Assembly: GCF_036010665.1 (NCBI RefSeq)
Contig: NZ_CP108581.1
Span: forward strand, 5,947,501-6,011,500
Length of the DNA stretch: 64,000 nucleotides
Source: Microbispora sp. NBC_01189
GTDB taxonomy: Bacteria; Actinomycetota; Actinomycetes; Streptosporangiales; Streptosporangiaceae
Direction: 5' to 3'
A program made the position numbers and the translations under genes. Every line of letters starts with the position of its first letter. Position 1 is the stretch's first letter. This document shows positions 38,323-49,526 of the stretch, one piece after another. Below the pieces are notes generated by a model, which was not told the origin of the DNA, ran no database searches, and saw only the letters and a program-made list of their open reading frames with translations.

Positions 38323-38760
38323 CTGGGTGACCTGTTCGTGGTGCGCACCGCGGGCCACGTGATGGGCGCGGAGGTGCTGGGCAGCATCGAGTACGGGGTG
38401 GACGTGCTGGACTGCCCGCTGGTGGTTGTCCTCGGCCATGACTCGTGCGGCGCGGTGGGCGCCGCATGCGCCGCGCTGGAGGACGGGATGGCGCCGACCG
38501 GCTACGTCCGTGACGTCGTCGAGCGTGTGACGCCCAGCGTGCTCGCGGCGCGGGCGGCAGGTCGTGTGGAGGCCGACGAGATCCTGGCCGAGCACATACG
38601 GCACACCGTCGACTTGCTGTTGGACCGCTCTCGGGTGCTCGCCGAACGGGTCGGCGCCGGTCGGGCCGCCGTCGTGGGCCTGTGCTACCGCCTGGCCGAC
38701 GGCAGCGCCCAGGTGGTGGCGGCCCGCGGCCTCGAAGTCCCCGCCGGCTCCGCATCCTGA
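38323..38760 (+). pseudogene. Beta-carbonic anhydrase, N-terminally truncated
   Basis: The homologous part starts at LGDLFVVRTAGHV and continues LGSIEYGVDVL-CPLVVVLGHDSCGAV, then a helical C-terminus with VVGLCYRLADGSAQVV. HDSC carries the second zinc cysteine and the zinc histidine, but the preceding CxDSR segment with the first zinc ligand and catalytic Asp-Arg pair is absent. The sequence in its place is the promoter-like stretch with DosR-type boxes. The open frame back to GTG 38224 runs through that stretch and is unlikely to be translated as such. A deletion appears to have fused a hypoxic promoter to this gene body. Not a working enzyme. Confidence 0.75.
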
Positions 38761-38902
38761 CCGGGGCGAGAGGCTTCGCCATGGCTACCGGTTGAGCCGT
38801 CCTCGGCGTGACATTCGTCGTCCTGCCCCCGTCGTGGCGTCGTCCCCGCCGCCTGCGAGGAGGGCGGGATGGACGGCGTACGCCACCGATCCGCTGTGGG
38901 CG

Positions 38903-39226
38903 TCAAGGACGCCACCAACGACGGTGGACGGGACAGGACACGACCACGTGCGCCACCGCTGCTTCGCCGCAGACGGCCCGGTACGCCTCACGGGCGGTGG
39001 TGCGGATGCGTTCCGGGCATGCCGAGGTGGCGGGGCGGATGGACACGTAGACGTGCGCCATGCCGTCGACCTCCGCCAGGCGGACGTCGTCCACCACGTC
39101 GGTGAACGCCTTCTCCAAGGCCTCCCGCACCGCGAGCCGCGTGAGCGGACCCGTGGCCTGTTCCCGATCTTCCTTGTCGTTGCGTCGCCGGGGGATCAGA
39201 GGGGGTTCGGTGCTCAGGATCGTCAT
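38903..39226 (-). CDS. Small protein of unknown function with a DosR-like box in its promoter
   Basis: 107 residues from ATG 39224-39226 (GTGGAG just upstream). Sequence: a charged N-terminus (RRRNDKEDREQATG), an amphipathic helix AVREALEKAFTDVVDDVRLA, a beta strand MAHVYVSIRP, then CPERIRTTAREAYRAVCGEA and AHVVVSCPVHRRWW. Three cysteines. No family recognised; the alpha-beta-beta pattern could be a small ligand- or RNA-binding fold. A strong box GGGCCGAAGGTCCC lies 37 bases upstream, and the gene is placed just after the formate-lyase activase gene, so it belongs to the island. An open frame extending to 40024 is a shadow of the activase gene. Confidence 0.6.
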   Translation of the reverse strand: MTILSTEPPLIPRRRNDKEDREQATGPLTRLAVREALEKAFTDVVDDVRLAEVDGMAHVYVSIRPATSACPERIRTTAREAYRAVCGEAAVAHVVVSCPVHRRWWRP

Positions 39227-39262
39227 GGCTCCACCGTCTCGCCGGCCGCCCCTGCCCGGGGA

Positions 39263-39276
39263 GGGCCGAAGGTCCC
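39263..39276. promoter_or_regulatory. DosR-like box GGGCCGAAGGTCCC
   Basis: Reverse complement GGGACCTTCGGCCC, differing from the box at 38277 by one base. It lies 37 bases before the small leftward gene and 43 bases after the stop codon of the activase gene. Confidence 0.6.
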
Positions 39277-39318
39277 CGGACCACCCGACGGTCGTCGGCT
39301 TCCGAGAGGCGGCACGAG

Positions 39319-40104
39319 TCAGACGCTGGTGACGCCGTGCGCGGCGAACTGGGCGTGCACGCGCTCCAGCAGGGCCCGGTCCGGGGGCCTGACCTCGGCC
39401 AGGGGGAAGGCGAGCCCGAGCCGGGCGTACTTGCCGGCGGCCATGCGGTGGAAGGGCAGCACGTCGACCCGTTCGACGTTGCCGAGCGTCGCGACGAACC
39501 GGGCGAGGCCGTCGACGTTCTCCTCGGCGTCGGTGTGGCCGGGGACCAGGACGAACCGCACCCAGACCGGGCGGCCCAGGTCGGCCAGCCGGCGGGCGAA
39601 GCGCAGGGTCGGCTCCAGGTGTGCCCCGGTCAGCCGCCGGTAGCCCCCCGGGTCGTACGACTTGATGTCGAGCAGCACGAGGTCGGTGTCGGCCAGCAGC
39701 GCGTCGCTCGCGCGGTCGCCGAGGTATCCCGAGGTGTCCAGCGCGGTGTGCAGGCCGCTGTCGTGGCAGCGGCGCAGCAGCTCGCCGGTGAAGCGGGGCT
39801 GCAGCAGCGGTTCGCCGCCGCTGACCGTCACCCCGCCGCCGGCGACGGAGATGAAGCGGCGGTAGCGGTCCACCTCGGTCATGACCTCGTCCACGGTGAC
39901 CCCGCGGCCGTCGCGCATGCGCCAGGTCTCGGGGTTGTGGCAGTAGAGGCAGCGCAGCGGGCAGCCGCAGGTGAACACCACGAAGCGGGTGCCGGGACCG
40001 TCCACGCCGACCGACATGTCCCACGACTCGATGACGCCGGCGCCCGCCGCCGGCTCCGAAGCGCAGAGCTCGGCGGCGGCGTCCTCCAGCAGCCGGTCCC
40101 GCAT
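39319..40104 (-). CDS. pflA: Pyruvate formate-lyase activating enzyme
   Basis: 261 residues; ATG 40102-40104 overlaps the formate-lyase stop (TGATG arrangement), so the two are coupled. It is a radical SAM protein with the cluster motif CGCPLRCLYC (CxxxCxxC), followed by HNPETW as in PflA, then GGGVTVSGGEPLLQ (SAM-binding GGE), DTSGYLG, VLLDIKSYDP and VWVRFVLVPGHTD. The [4Fe-4S] enzyme cleaves SAM and abstracts hydrogen from the glycine of formate-lyase. Oxygen-sensitive, so it acts in hypoxic cells. Cytoplasmic. Confidence 0.92.
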   Translation of the reverse strand: MRDRLLEDAAAELCASEPAAGAGVIESWDMSVGVDGPGTRFVVFTCGCPLRCLYCHNPETWRMRDGRGVTVDEVMTEVDRYRRFISVAGGGVTVSGGEPLLQPRFTGELLRRCHDSGLHTALDTSGYLGDRASDALLADTDLVLLDIKSYDPGGYRRLTGAHLEPTLRFARRLADLGRPVWVRFVLVPGHTDAEENVDGLARFVATLGNVERVDVLPFHRMAAGKYARLGLAFPLAEVRPPDRALLERVHAQFAAHGVTSV

Positions 40105-42377
40105 CACAGCCGCCCGTGGAAGGTGCGGTCGATCACGTCCTGCTGCTGTTCGCGGGTGAGCCGGACGAAGTTCACGGCGTAGCCGGAGACCCGGATCGTG
40201 AGCTGCGGGTACTTCTCGGGATGGTCCATCGCGTCGATCAGCGTGGCCCGGTCGAGCACGTTGACGTTCATGTGGAAGCCGCCCGCGTCGAAGTAGCCGT
40301 CGAGCACGCCCACCAGGTCGGCGACCCGGTCGCCGGCCGTACGGCCCAGCCCCTCGGGGGTGACCGTGCTGGTCAGCGAGATGCCGTCCTGCGCCTGGTC
40401 GTAGGGGAGCTTGGCGACCGACAGCGCCGAGGCGACCAGGCCGTGCCGGTCGCGGCCGTTCATGGGGTTGGCGCCGGGGGCGAACGGCGTGCCGGCCCTG
40501 CGCCCGTCCGGGGTGTTGCCGGTGTGCTTGCCGTACACCACGTTGGAGGTGATGGTGAGCACCGACTGGGTGTGCTCGGCGCCCCGGTAGGACGGGTGGC
40601 GGCGGATCTTGTCCATGAACGACCGCACCAGGTTCACCGCGATGGCGTCGGCGCGGTCGTCGTTGTTGCCGTACGCCGGGTAGTCGCCCTCGACCACGTA
40701 GTCCACGGCCAGCCCGCTCGCGTCGCGGATCACCCGGACGGTCGCGTGCTTCACGGCCGACAGGCTGTCGGCGGCCACCGACAGGCCCGCGATGCCGCAG
40801 GCGAGGGTGCGCTTGACGGGGTAGTCGTGCAGCGCCATCTCGACGCGCTCGTAGGCGTACTTGTCGTGCATGTAGTGGATGACGTTGAGCGCGTTCACGT
40901 ACGTCTTGGCGAGCCAGTCCATCATCCGGTCGAACGCCGCCGCGACCTCCTCGTAGTCGAGCACGTCGCCGGTCACCGCCGGGTGGGCCGGGCCGATCTG
41001 CTCGCCGGTCATCTCGTCCCGCCCGCCGTTGATCGCGTACAGCAGGGCCTTGGCGAGGTTGACCCGCGCGCCGAAGAACTGCATCTGCCTGCCGACGGGG
41101 GCGGCCGAGACGCAGCAGGCGATGGCGGTGTCGTCGCCGTACGCCGGCCGCATCAGCTCGTCGCTCTCGTACTGGATGGAGCTGGTCTCGATGGACAGCC
41201 CGGCGCAGAAGCGCTTGAACGGCTCGGGCAGCCGCGGCGACCAGAGGACGGTCAGGTTCGGCTCCGGGGCCGGGCCGAGGTTGCGCAGCGTCTGCAGGTA
41301 GCGGTAGCTGGTGCGGGTGACCAGCGGCCTGCCGTCGGCGCCGATGCCGCCGATCGACTCGGTCACCCAGGTCGGGTCGCCGGAGAAGAGCTGGTCGTAC
41401 TCGGGGGTGCGCAGGAAGCGGACGATGCGCAGCTTGACGACGAAGTCGTCGACGAGCTCCTGGGCCTCCTGCTCGGTGAGCCGGCCTTCGGCGAGGTCCC
41501 GCTCCAGGTAGACGTCCACGAAGGTGGAGGTGCGGCCCAGCGACATCGCCGCGCCGTTCTGTTCCTTCACGGCGGCGAGGTAGGCGAAGTACAGCCACTG
41601 GATCGCCTCGTGGGCCGTCGCGGCGGGGTGGGAGATGTCGTGGCCGTAGGAGGCGGCCATGGTCTTCAGCTCGCCGAGCGCGCGGATCTGCTCGGCCAGT
41701 TCCTCCCGGTCGCGGATGACCGCGTCGGTGGAGAACTCCCCGTCGAGCGAGCGCAGTTCGGCCCGTTTGGCCTCGACCAGCCGGTCCACGCCGTAGAGGG
41801 CGACGCGCCGGTAGTCGCCGATGATGCGCCCGCGGCCGTACGCGTCGGGCAGGCCGGTGACGACCCCGGCGCGGCGGGCCGCCCGGATCTCGGGGGTGTA
41901 GGCGTCGAAGACGCCGTCGTTGTGCGTCTTGCGATATTTCGTGAAGATCTCCTTCACCTGCGGGCTGAGCGTGTACCCGTAGGCGGCGAGGCCGTTCTCC
42001 ACCATCCGAAGCCCGCCCGCCGGCATGATGGCCCGCTTCAGCGGGGCGTCGGTCTGCAGGCCGACGATCAGCTCCCGGCCCCGGTCGATGTAGCCGGGCC
42101 GGTGCGAGGTGATCGAGGAAGGGGTGGCGGTGTCCACGTCGTACACGCCGCGCCGGCGCTCCTCGGGGAACAGGTCCGACACCTCCGCCCACACCGCGCG
42201 GGTCCGCTCGGTCGGGCCGGCCAGGAACGACTCGTCGCCCTCGTGCGGCGTGTAGTTGGCCTGGATGAAGTCGCGCACGTCCACCCGCTCGCGCCAGGCC
42301 ATGCCGCGGAAGCCGCGCCACGCCTCATGCGCGGCTTGCCGCGCGGTCTCCTGTGCCCTGACCGCTGTGACCGTCAT
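40104..42377 (-). CDS. pflB: Pyruvate formate-lyase (glycyl radical enzyme)
   Basis: 757 residues from ATG 42375-42377, preceded by GAGAGGGG; a longer frame to 42410 lacks a good start. The adjacent active-site cysteines are in [20 protein letters not shown]. The glycyl-radical loop near the C-terminus reads [18 protein letters not shown], with the radical Gly in SGY. Other family blocks are [13 protein letters not shown] and [19 protein letters not shown]. It converts pyruvate and CoA to acetyl-CoA and formate without releasing electrons. Followed by its activase. A box GGGACCAAAGTCATC stands 85 bases upstream. PFL is not widespread among soil actinomycetes. Confidence 0.94.
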   Translation of the reverse strand: MTVTAVRAQETARQAAHEAWRGFRGMAWRERVDVRDFIQANYTPHEGDESFLAGPTERTRAVWAEVSDLFPEERRRGVYDVDTATPSSITSHRPGYIDRGRELIVGLQTDAPLKRAIMPAGGLRMVENGLAAYGYTLSPQVKEIFTKYRKTHNDGVFDAYTPEIRAARRAGVVTGLPDAYGRGRIIGDYRRVALYGVDRLVEAKRAELRSLDGEFSTDAVIRDREELAEQIRALGELKTMAASYGHDISHPAATAHEAIQWLYFAYLAAVKEQNGAAMSLGRTSTFVDVYLERDLAEGRLTEQEAQELVDDFVVKLRIVRFLRTPEYDQLFSGDPTWVTESIGGIGADGRPLVTRTSYRYLQTLRNLGPAPEPNLTVLWSPRLPEPFKRFCAGLSIETSSIQYESDELMRPAYGDDTAIACCVSAAPVGRQMQFFGARVNLAKALLYAINGGRDEMTGEQIGPAHPAVTGDVLDYEEVAAAFDRMMDWLAKTYVNALNVIHYMHDKYAYERVEMALHDYPVKRTLACGIAGLSVAADSLSAVKHATVRVIRDASGLAVDYVVEGDYPAYGNNDDRADAIAVNLVRSFMDKIRRHPSYRGAEHTQSVLTITSNVVYGKHTGNTPDGRRAGTPFAPGANPMNGRDRHGLVASALSVAKLPYDQAQDGISLTSTVTPEGLGRTAGDRVADLVGVLDGYFDAGGFHMNVNVLDRATLIDAMDHPEKYPQLTIRVSGYAVNFVRLTREQQQDVIDRTFHGRL

Positions 42378-42461
42378 CGCCGTCCCCTCTCGCTCGTTCC
42401 GCCGCTTCAACTGTCGCCGCCGCCGTCGCCCTGCCTCTGCGAGCGGAGGTCATCGATCACG

Positions 42462-42476
42462 GGGACCAAAGTCATC
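42462..42476. promoter_or_regulatory. DosR-like box upstream of pflB
   Basis: GGGACCAAAGTCATC, matching the adhE-upstream box (GGACCAAGGTCATC) at 13 of 14 positions over the shared part. It lies 85 bases before the leftward pflB start. Confidence 0.6.
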
Positions 42477-42508
42477 CGGGGGGTGGAAGGGGACGGGCGG
42501 GGACCTTG

Positions 42509-44268
<1,760 letters not shown>

Positions 44269-44415
44269 CGGCCGGAGCAGCCGACGAGGCTCAGGACCGT
44301 ACAAGCCGTATCGAGACGTCTTTCCGTCCCCGCCTGCGTCCGCGGAGCTCTGCCCGCGCGGGCGCCGCGGGAGGACGCGGAAAGCCCGGTGAAAGACATC
44401 CCAGGAGCTTAGATG

Positions 44416-45423
44416 TCAAGCAGCGACCGATTCGGGGTGGCTGGACCACGCGGTGGCTTCGTCGTAGAGGGTTCCGGTCTTGAGGCACCCGTGCAGGATG
44501 CCGACGAGGCGGTTGGCGACCTGACGCAGCGCTGTGTTGTAGTCGGCGTCGCGGGCGCGTTGCCTGTCGTAGTAGGCGCGGGCGCCGGGAGAGAAACGGA
44601 TGGCGGCAGCTGCCTGGGTGATCAGGGCGTCGATCAGGCGGTCGTTGTGCACGAAGCGGGCGGCGATGACCTTCTTCTTGCCCGAGGCGCGGGTGATCGG
44701 GCTGGTGCCGGCGTGGTTCTTGCGGGCCTTGGCCGAGGTGTAGCGGTCGGGGTCGTCACCGAATTCTGCGAGCACCCGGGCGCCGAGGACCGCTCCCAGC
44801 CCGGGCTGGGAGCAGATGATCTCAGCGGCCGGGTGTCGGCCAAAATGCGCCTCGACCTCCTTGTGCAGGGCGGTGACCACCTCAGGCCGGCTCAACTGTT
44901 CGGTGCGCAGCGCGGCCTGGATGGGCGAGGCCTTGGCAGCCAGATCGCCTCGGCGGCCGGCGCGTTTGAGTGCCGACGCAGCGAGTGCCGCAGCCGTTGG
45001 GTATGGCGGGTACGTTCCCAGATCAGCGTCTTGTGCATCCGGGCCACGACCTTGACCGCCTCGGCTTGCGGGCTGTCGCCGGCCACCGGCCGCAGCTGGT
45101 GGGAGTCCGTGCGGAACGCTCAGCCGTTCCCGGTAGCGGGCGGCCTGCAGCGGGTTGACCGCATACACCGTGTACCCGGCGGCGACCAGCGCCGCCACCC
45201 ACGGCCCGCGGTCGGTCTCGATCCCGATGATCACCTCCGCCTCTTCGGCCTCCTCGCCAAGTTGCTCGCCGATCATGGCGTGCAGCCGGGTCATCCCTGC
45301 CACACCCTCCGGCAGCCGCGCCTTGGCCAGGCGCCGGCCCGAGGCGTCCATCAGCTCCACATCGTGGTGCGCCTCGGCCCAGTCATCTCCCACGAACAGT
45401 CGCAATGTCTCTCCCGGTTCCAA
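44416..45423 (-). pseudogene. IS110-family transposase, internally deleted
   Basis: The leftward frame starts RLFVGDDWAEAHHDVELMD (DEDD RuvC-like part; VIIGIETDRGPWVAALVAAG) and ends with the second IS110 domain (ICSQPGLGAVLGARVLAEFG; KNHAGTSPITRASGKKKVIA). Between them YRERLS jumps out of frame into sequence that, read in another frame, gives VRTDSHQLRPVAGD and AVKVVARMHKTLIWERTR; the conserved GAKSDxxDAxxLAD segment with a catalytic Asp is missing. A second shift restores the frame near LAAKASP. The product would be inactive. No clear element ends or target duplication are seen, as is usual for IS110. Confidence 0.82.
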
Positions 45424-45558
45424 CAGCGCTGGTCAGCAGCCTGCGGGAGAACCATCAGCGACCTAATGAAGCAGTGCTCACGCCGACAGCGGGCGGGCAC
45501 GACATCCCATCAGCGATCAACTCTCCCGGCCGACCGGCAAGGGCACGATCTTTCACCA

Positions 45559-45590
45559 GGACTCGGGGTCCAGGAGGGACAAGTGCTCAC
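45559..45590. promoter_or_regulatory. Putative DosR-like boxes upstream of the zinc alcohol dehydrogenase
   Basis: GGACTCGGGGTCC (45559-45571) and GGGACAAGTGCTCAC (45576-45590) lie 70-100 bases before the ATG. They match the island consensus less well than the boxes at 38277 or 39263. Confidence 0.35.
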
Positions 45591-45657
45591 TTACCGGCGG
45601 CTACCAGGCACCGAGTCTGCCGGATGGCGACTCGCTAACACTCATGAGGAGAAGGCA

Positions 45658-46668
45658 ATGCGTGCAGCGGTGGTCACCCGGTTCGACAACCCGATCGAGA
45701 TTCGTGACGTTCCGGTGCAGGAGCTGCGGCCCGGCCAGGTGCTGGTCCGCATCGAGGCAAGCGGACTGTGCCACACCGACATCCACGCCGCCCGCGGCGA
45801 CTGGCCGATCAAGCCGGCTCTGCCGTTCACGCCCGGACATGAGGGCATCGGCGTGATCGAGCAGGTTGGCGCCGGCGTCACCGGCCGGGCCGTGGGGGAG
45901 CGGGTTGCGGTCCCATGGCTGGGCTACGCCTGCGGCATCTGTGACTACTGTGTGAGCGGGCGCGAGACGCTCTGCGAGCACCAGCTGAACACGGGCTACA
46001 GCCTGAACGGCTGCCACGCCGAATACGTCGCCGCCTACGCCAGTCATGTGGTGCCCGTGCCCGAGGCCGTGAACTCGTTCGACGCCGCTCCTCTCACCTG
46101 CGCCGGGGTCACCACGTACAAGGCCGTCAAGGTCTCCGGGCTGCGCCCGGCCGAGCGCGCGGCGATCTTCGGCATCGGCGGGCTGGGGCATCTGGCGCAG
46201 CAGTACGCGCAGATCTTCGGCGCCGAGACCGTCGCGGTCGACGTGACGGGCGAAAAGCTCCTCCTCGCCGGTGAACTCGGCGCCACTCACGTCGTCAACG
46301 CCGCGGCCGACGACCCGGTGGCCGCGATTCGCGACCTGGGCGGTGCCGACGTGGCCGTCGTCCTGGCGGCCGACCCGCGCGTCCTGCAGCAGGCGCACGC
46401 GTCGCTGCGTCGGGGCGGACGCCTGGTGCTGGTCTCGCTGCCCCGGGACAACGCAATGTCCCTGCCCGTCTTCGAGACGGTGCTGGGCGGCATCAGCGTG
46501 ATCGGGTCCATCGTCGGCACCCGCGCCGACCTGGCAGAGGTCTTCCGCCTGCACGCCGCCGGCCGCACGACCGTGAAGTACGAGATCCGCAAACTCGACG
46601 ACATCAACCAGTCCTTCGAGGACATCCTCGCCGGCCGTATCCCCGCCCGGCTGGTCTTCGAGCTGTGA
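45658..46668 (+). CDS. Zinc-dependent alcohol dehydrogenase
   Basis: 336 residues from ATG 45658 with GAGGAGAAGG upstream. It is a medium-chain dehydrogenase: catalytic zinc ligands in SGLCHTDIHAARGDW and TPGHEGIGVIEQVG, structural zinc cysteines in CGICDYCVSGRETLC, and the NAD-binding loop GIGGLGHLAQQYA. It is closest in pattern to AdhP/AdhA ethanol-active enzymes. It would complete reduction of acetaldehyde to ethanol, or run in reverse, alongside AdhE. The preceding 230 bases hold possible DosR boxes and the 5' flank of the IS110 remnant. Confidence 0.92.
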   Translation: MRAAVVTRFDNPIEIRDVPVQELRPGQVLVRIEASGLCHTDIHAARGDWPIKPALPFTPGHEGIGVIEQVGAGVTGRAVGERVAVPWLGYACGICDYCVSGRETLCEHQLNTGYSLNGCHAEYVAAYASHVVPVPEAVNSFDAAPLTCAGVTTYKAVKVSGLRPAERAAIFGIGGLGHLAQQYAQIFGAETVAVDVTGEKLLLAGELGATHVVNAAADDPVAAIRDLGGADVAVVLAADPRVLQQAHASLRRGGRLVLVSLPRDNAMSLPVFETVLGGISVIGSIVGTRADLAEVFRLHAAGRTTVKYEIRKLDDINQSFEDILAGRIPARLVFEL

Positions 46669-46757
46669 GACGACCATGACCACCCTCGATTCCCGGCCCG
46701 TCCCTGCCGCCTCGCCGTCCTGGCCCACCTGACGCGGGCACTTCCCCGGCGACAGGC

Positions 46758-46773
46758 CACTCCGATCGGAGTG
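46758..46773. promoter_or_regulatory. 16-bp perfect palindrome CACTCCGATCGGAGTG
   Basis: It lies between the alcohol dehydrogenase and P-type ATPase genes. With no loop it is more like a protein-binding site than a terminator. Function unknown. Confidence 0.4.
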
Positions 46774-46805
46774 CCGGTCTCACGGTGAACGGTCTCCGGC
46801 GGCCT

Positions 46806-46839
46806 GGGCCGAAGGTCCTCCGGCGGGATGCCTTTGGCC
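46806..46839. promoter_or_regulatory. DosR-like box(es) upstream of the P-type ATPase
   Basis: GGGCCGAAGGTCCTC (46806-46820; reverse complement GAGGACCTTCGGCCC) matches the box at 39263 over 13 bases. A weaker second site, GGGATGCCTTTGGCC, is at 46825-46839. They are 40-70 bases before the ATG at 46879. Confidence 0.55.
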
Positions 46840-46878
46840 TGCGGCCTTCCCGTACAGCCGAATGATCTGCTTGGGGGC

Positions 46879-49395
46879 ATGGAGATCAGCGTGCGAGAGC
46901 CGGCCGGACTGAGCGCGGAGGCGGCATCGGAGCGGCTGGCCGAGTACGGGCCGAACGAGTTCCCGCAGCCGAGGCCGCCACGCCTGCCCGTCCGGGCCGC
47001 CCGCCAGCTCGCCGACCCCATGTCGATCCTGCTGCTGACAGCCGGACTGGTCACCCTGGTCGTCCTCGGCGAGGTTCCCGAGGGAGCGGCGATCTTGACC
47101 ATTCTCCTGGTCAACGTGGTCATCGGGGTGAGCCAGGAGACGAAGGCCGACCATGCCGTACGGGCGTTGCGCACCCTCACCGCGCCCATGGCCAAGGTCG
47201 TCCGCGACGGCGTCGTACGGAGGGTTCCCGCCGCCGAGGTCGTACCCGGCGATGTCGTGCAGGTCGCGGCCGGAGACCGCGTTCCCGCCGACGCGCGGCT
47301 GTCGCAGGCGAACGCCCTGGGCGTGGACGAGTCCATGCTCACCGGAGAGTCGCTGTCGTCCGACAAACGGGCCGCGGAAGCGGTCGGAGCCGGCGGCACG
47401 CTCGCCGACCGCCGTGACGAGTTGTTCGCCGGGACGCTCGTCGTCCGGGGTTCGGGGGTGGCCGAGGTGACCCGGACCGGCGCCCGCACCGAGATGGGGC
47501 GCATCGCCTCCGCGCTGGGCGGCGGCGTCAAGGGCCCGCTGGCGGTGGAACTCGCACAGGTGTCGCGGCGGATCGGCCTGGTCGCCGTCATGGCGGGTGC
47601 GGTGATGATCCTCATCGGACTCACCCGGGTCCAGCGGGGCGAGGCCACGCTCCTCGACATCATCCTGGCCGGGGTGGCGCTGGCCATCGCCGCCGTGCCG
47701 GAAAGCCTGGCCGCCGCCGTGACCACGGCACTGGCGCTCGGCTCACAGCGCATGGCGACGCTCGGTGTGATCGTCCGGCGGCTGCCGGCCATCGAGGCGC
47801 TCGGCGCGACCACCGTCATCGCCACGGACAAGACGGGAACGCTGACCACCGGGCATCTGACCGTGGCCGACCAGGTGGCGGTGTCCGGAAGCGACCTGTG
47901 GCGTGCCGCGCTGCGCTGCAACGACGCCCGCGACGGGCTCGGGGACGCGGTCGACGTGGCCCTCGCCGTGGCCGCCGAGCGGCACGGGACGAGGCTGCCG
48001 CCCGACGAGGAACGCCTGGCCGCCCGGCCGTTCGACGCCGAGACGAGGTCGATGGCCGTGATCACCGCGGCCGGCGAGGGCGTTCCTCTGCTGACGGTCA
48101 AGGGCGCCCCGGAGGTGGTGCTCGCCCGGTGCGTTCCCGGCCCGGAGACCGAGCGGCTGGCACGAGCGGTGCCCGGTCTGGCGGACCGGGGCCTGCGGGT
48201 GCTCACGCTCGCCGACAAGCACACTGACGACCTGGACGCCACAGGGCTGCGTCCGCTGGGCCTGGTCACGCTCAGCGACGAGATCCGGCCCTCGGCGGCG
48301 CGGGCGGTGGCGGACTGCCGCGCCGCCGGCATCCGCGTGGTGATGGTGACCGGCGACCACGCCGACACCGCCCGCGCCATCGCCGAGGAGGTGGGCATCG
48401 ACGCCGACCCTGTGGTGACGGGCGCCGAGCTCCAGACCCTCGGAGATTCGGACGGCGATCGTTCGAAGCGGTCCGCCCGGCTGCGCGAGGCGGCCGTGCT
48501 GGCCCGCGTCGACCCCGCCACCAAACTCGACCTCGTACGCGCCCTGCGTGCGGACGGCCAGGTCGTGGCGATGACCGGCGACGGCGTGAACGACGCCCCG
48601 GCGCTGCGCAACGCGGACGTGGGGGTGGCCATGGCCGGGGAGGAGGGAACGGACGTGGCCAGGGAGGCCGCCGCCGTCGTCGTCACCAACGGCGACCTCG
48701 GCACCATCGTCGCAGGGGTGCGCGAGGGACGCCGGCTCCGCCACAACGTCGCCTCGATGGTCGGATATCTGCTCACCGGCAACCTCGCGGAGATCCTGAT
48801 CGTCCTCACCGGCCTGATCGCCTGGCCGGATCTGGTCGTGCCGCTGCTTCCCGTGCAGTTGCTGTGGATCAACCTGGTGCTGGACGGCATCCCCGCCATC
48901 GCGCTCGGCGTCGACCGGCCCGCCGGCGACCCGCTGGCACTGCGCCCTTGCACCGGAGGTCTGCTCTCCTGGCCGGTCCTGACCCGGATCGCGCTGCGAG
49001 CGGTGGCCGTAGGCGCGCTCGTCTTCGCGGCCGTCGAGGTCGCCCGCCGCCTCGGCTGGAGCGAGGAACAGGTCCGCAGCCAGGCCGTTCTCGCGCTGGT
49101 CTTCGCCCGCTTGACCCTCGCCTACGTCGTCAGGGCCCGCCGCCGGACCTTCGAGCGCGGCTGGTGGCGGGGCCGTGCTGTAATGGTCGCGGTGACCGCC
49201 GCCGCGGCGCTGCAGGTGCTCGTGACGGTGATTCCGGCGCTGGGCGCGCCGCTCGCGCTGGTGCCTCTGCCACCCGCAGGCTGGGCGATGGCGCTGGGCG
49301 CCGCCGTACTCTCGGCCCTGGCGTGCGACATGGTGCGCTCCAACCGGAACGGCAGCGGCCATACGGTCCAGGGTCGGCCCCCACGCGGTGCGTAG
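46879..49395 (+). CDS. P-type cation-transporting ATPase (PII, CtpF-like)
   Basis: 838 residues from ATG 46879 (GGGGG upstream; the frame opens at 46828 but that would run through the regulatory boxes). Motifs: an N-terminal cation-ATPase domain (LSAEAASERLAEYGPNEFP), TGES in the actuator domain, PES in the fourth membrane helix (AIAAVPESLAAAVT), DKTGTLT phosphorylation site, VTGDHADTARAI and TGDGVNDAPALRNADVGVAM hinge, and C-terminal helices. This is the Ca2+/Na+-type PII group. In mycobacteria CtpF is DosR-controlled, and a matching box is present here. It probably exports cations under hypoxia; the ion cannot be named. Confidence 0.9.
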   Translation: MEISVREPAGLSAEAASERLAEYGPNEFPQPRPPRLPVRAARQLADPMSILLLTAGLVTLVVLGEVPEGAAILTILLVNVVIGVSQETKADHAVRALRTLTAPMAKVVRDGVVRRVPAAEVVPGDVVQVAAGDRVPADARLSQANALGVDESMLTGESLSSDKRAAEAVGAGGTLADRRDELFAGTLVVRGSGVAEVTRTGARTEMGRIASALGGGVKGPLAVELAQVSRRIGLVAVMAGAVMILIGLTRVQRGEATLLDIILAGVALAIAAVPESLAAAVTTALALGSQRMATLGVIVRRLPAIEALGATTVIATDKTGTLTTGHLTVADQVAVSGSDLWRAALRCNDARDGLGDAVDVALAVAAERHGTRLPPDEERLAARPFDAETRSMAVITAAGEGVPLLTVKGAPEVVLARCVPGPETERLARAVPGLADRGLRVLTLADKHTDDLDATGLRPLGLVTLSDEIRPSAARAVADCRAAGIRVVMVTGDHADTARAIAEEVGIDADPVVTGAELQTLGDSDGDRSKRSARLREAAVLARVDPATKLDLVRALRADGQVVAMTGDGVNDAPALRNADVGVAMAGEEGTDVAREAAAVVVTNGDLGTIVAGVREGRRLRHNVASMVGYLLTGNLAEILIVLTGLIAWPDLVVPLLPVQLLWINLVLDGIPAIALGVDRPAGDPLALRPCTGGLLSWPVLTRIALRAVAVGALVFAAVEVARRLGWSEEQVRSQAVLALVFARLTLAYVVRARRRTFERGWWRGRAVMVAVTAAAALQVLVTVIPALGAPLALVPLPPAGWAMALGAAVLSALACDMVRSNRNGSGHTVQGRPPRGA

Positions 49396-49490
49396 CCACC
49401 GGCAACCAGCCACGGCCTGACCTCGTGCGCAGTTGATCACACCGGAGTCATTGGGTGCCCGCCGCAGGCCCGGACGCGCCTCGCCTCATC

Positions 49491-49526
49491 GCGCTGTCAG
49501 GCAGGGCGGCGCTGTCAGGCAGGGCG
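49491..49526. repeat. Two tandem copies of an 18-bp unit at the end of the methyltransferase gene
   Basis: GCGCTGTCAGGCAGGGCG occurs at 49491-49508 and 49509-49526. The copy nearer the gene contains the stop codon (TCA on this strand at 49515-49517), and the other copy repeats it downstream. A small recent duplication. Confidence 0.85.
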
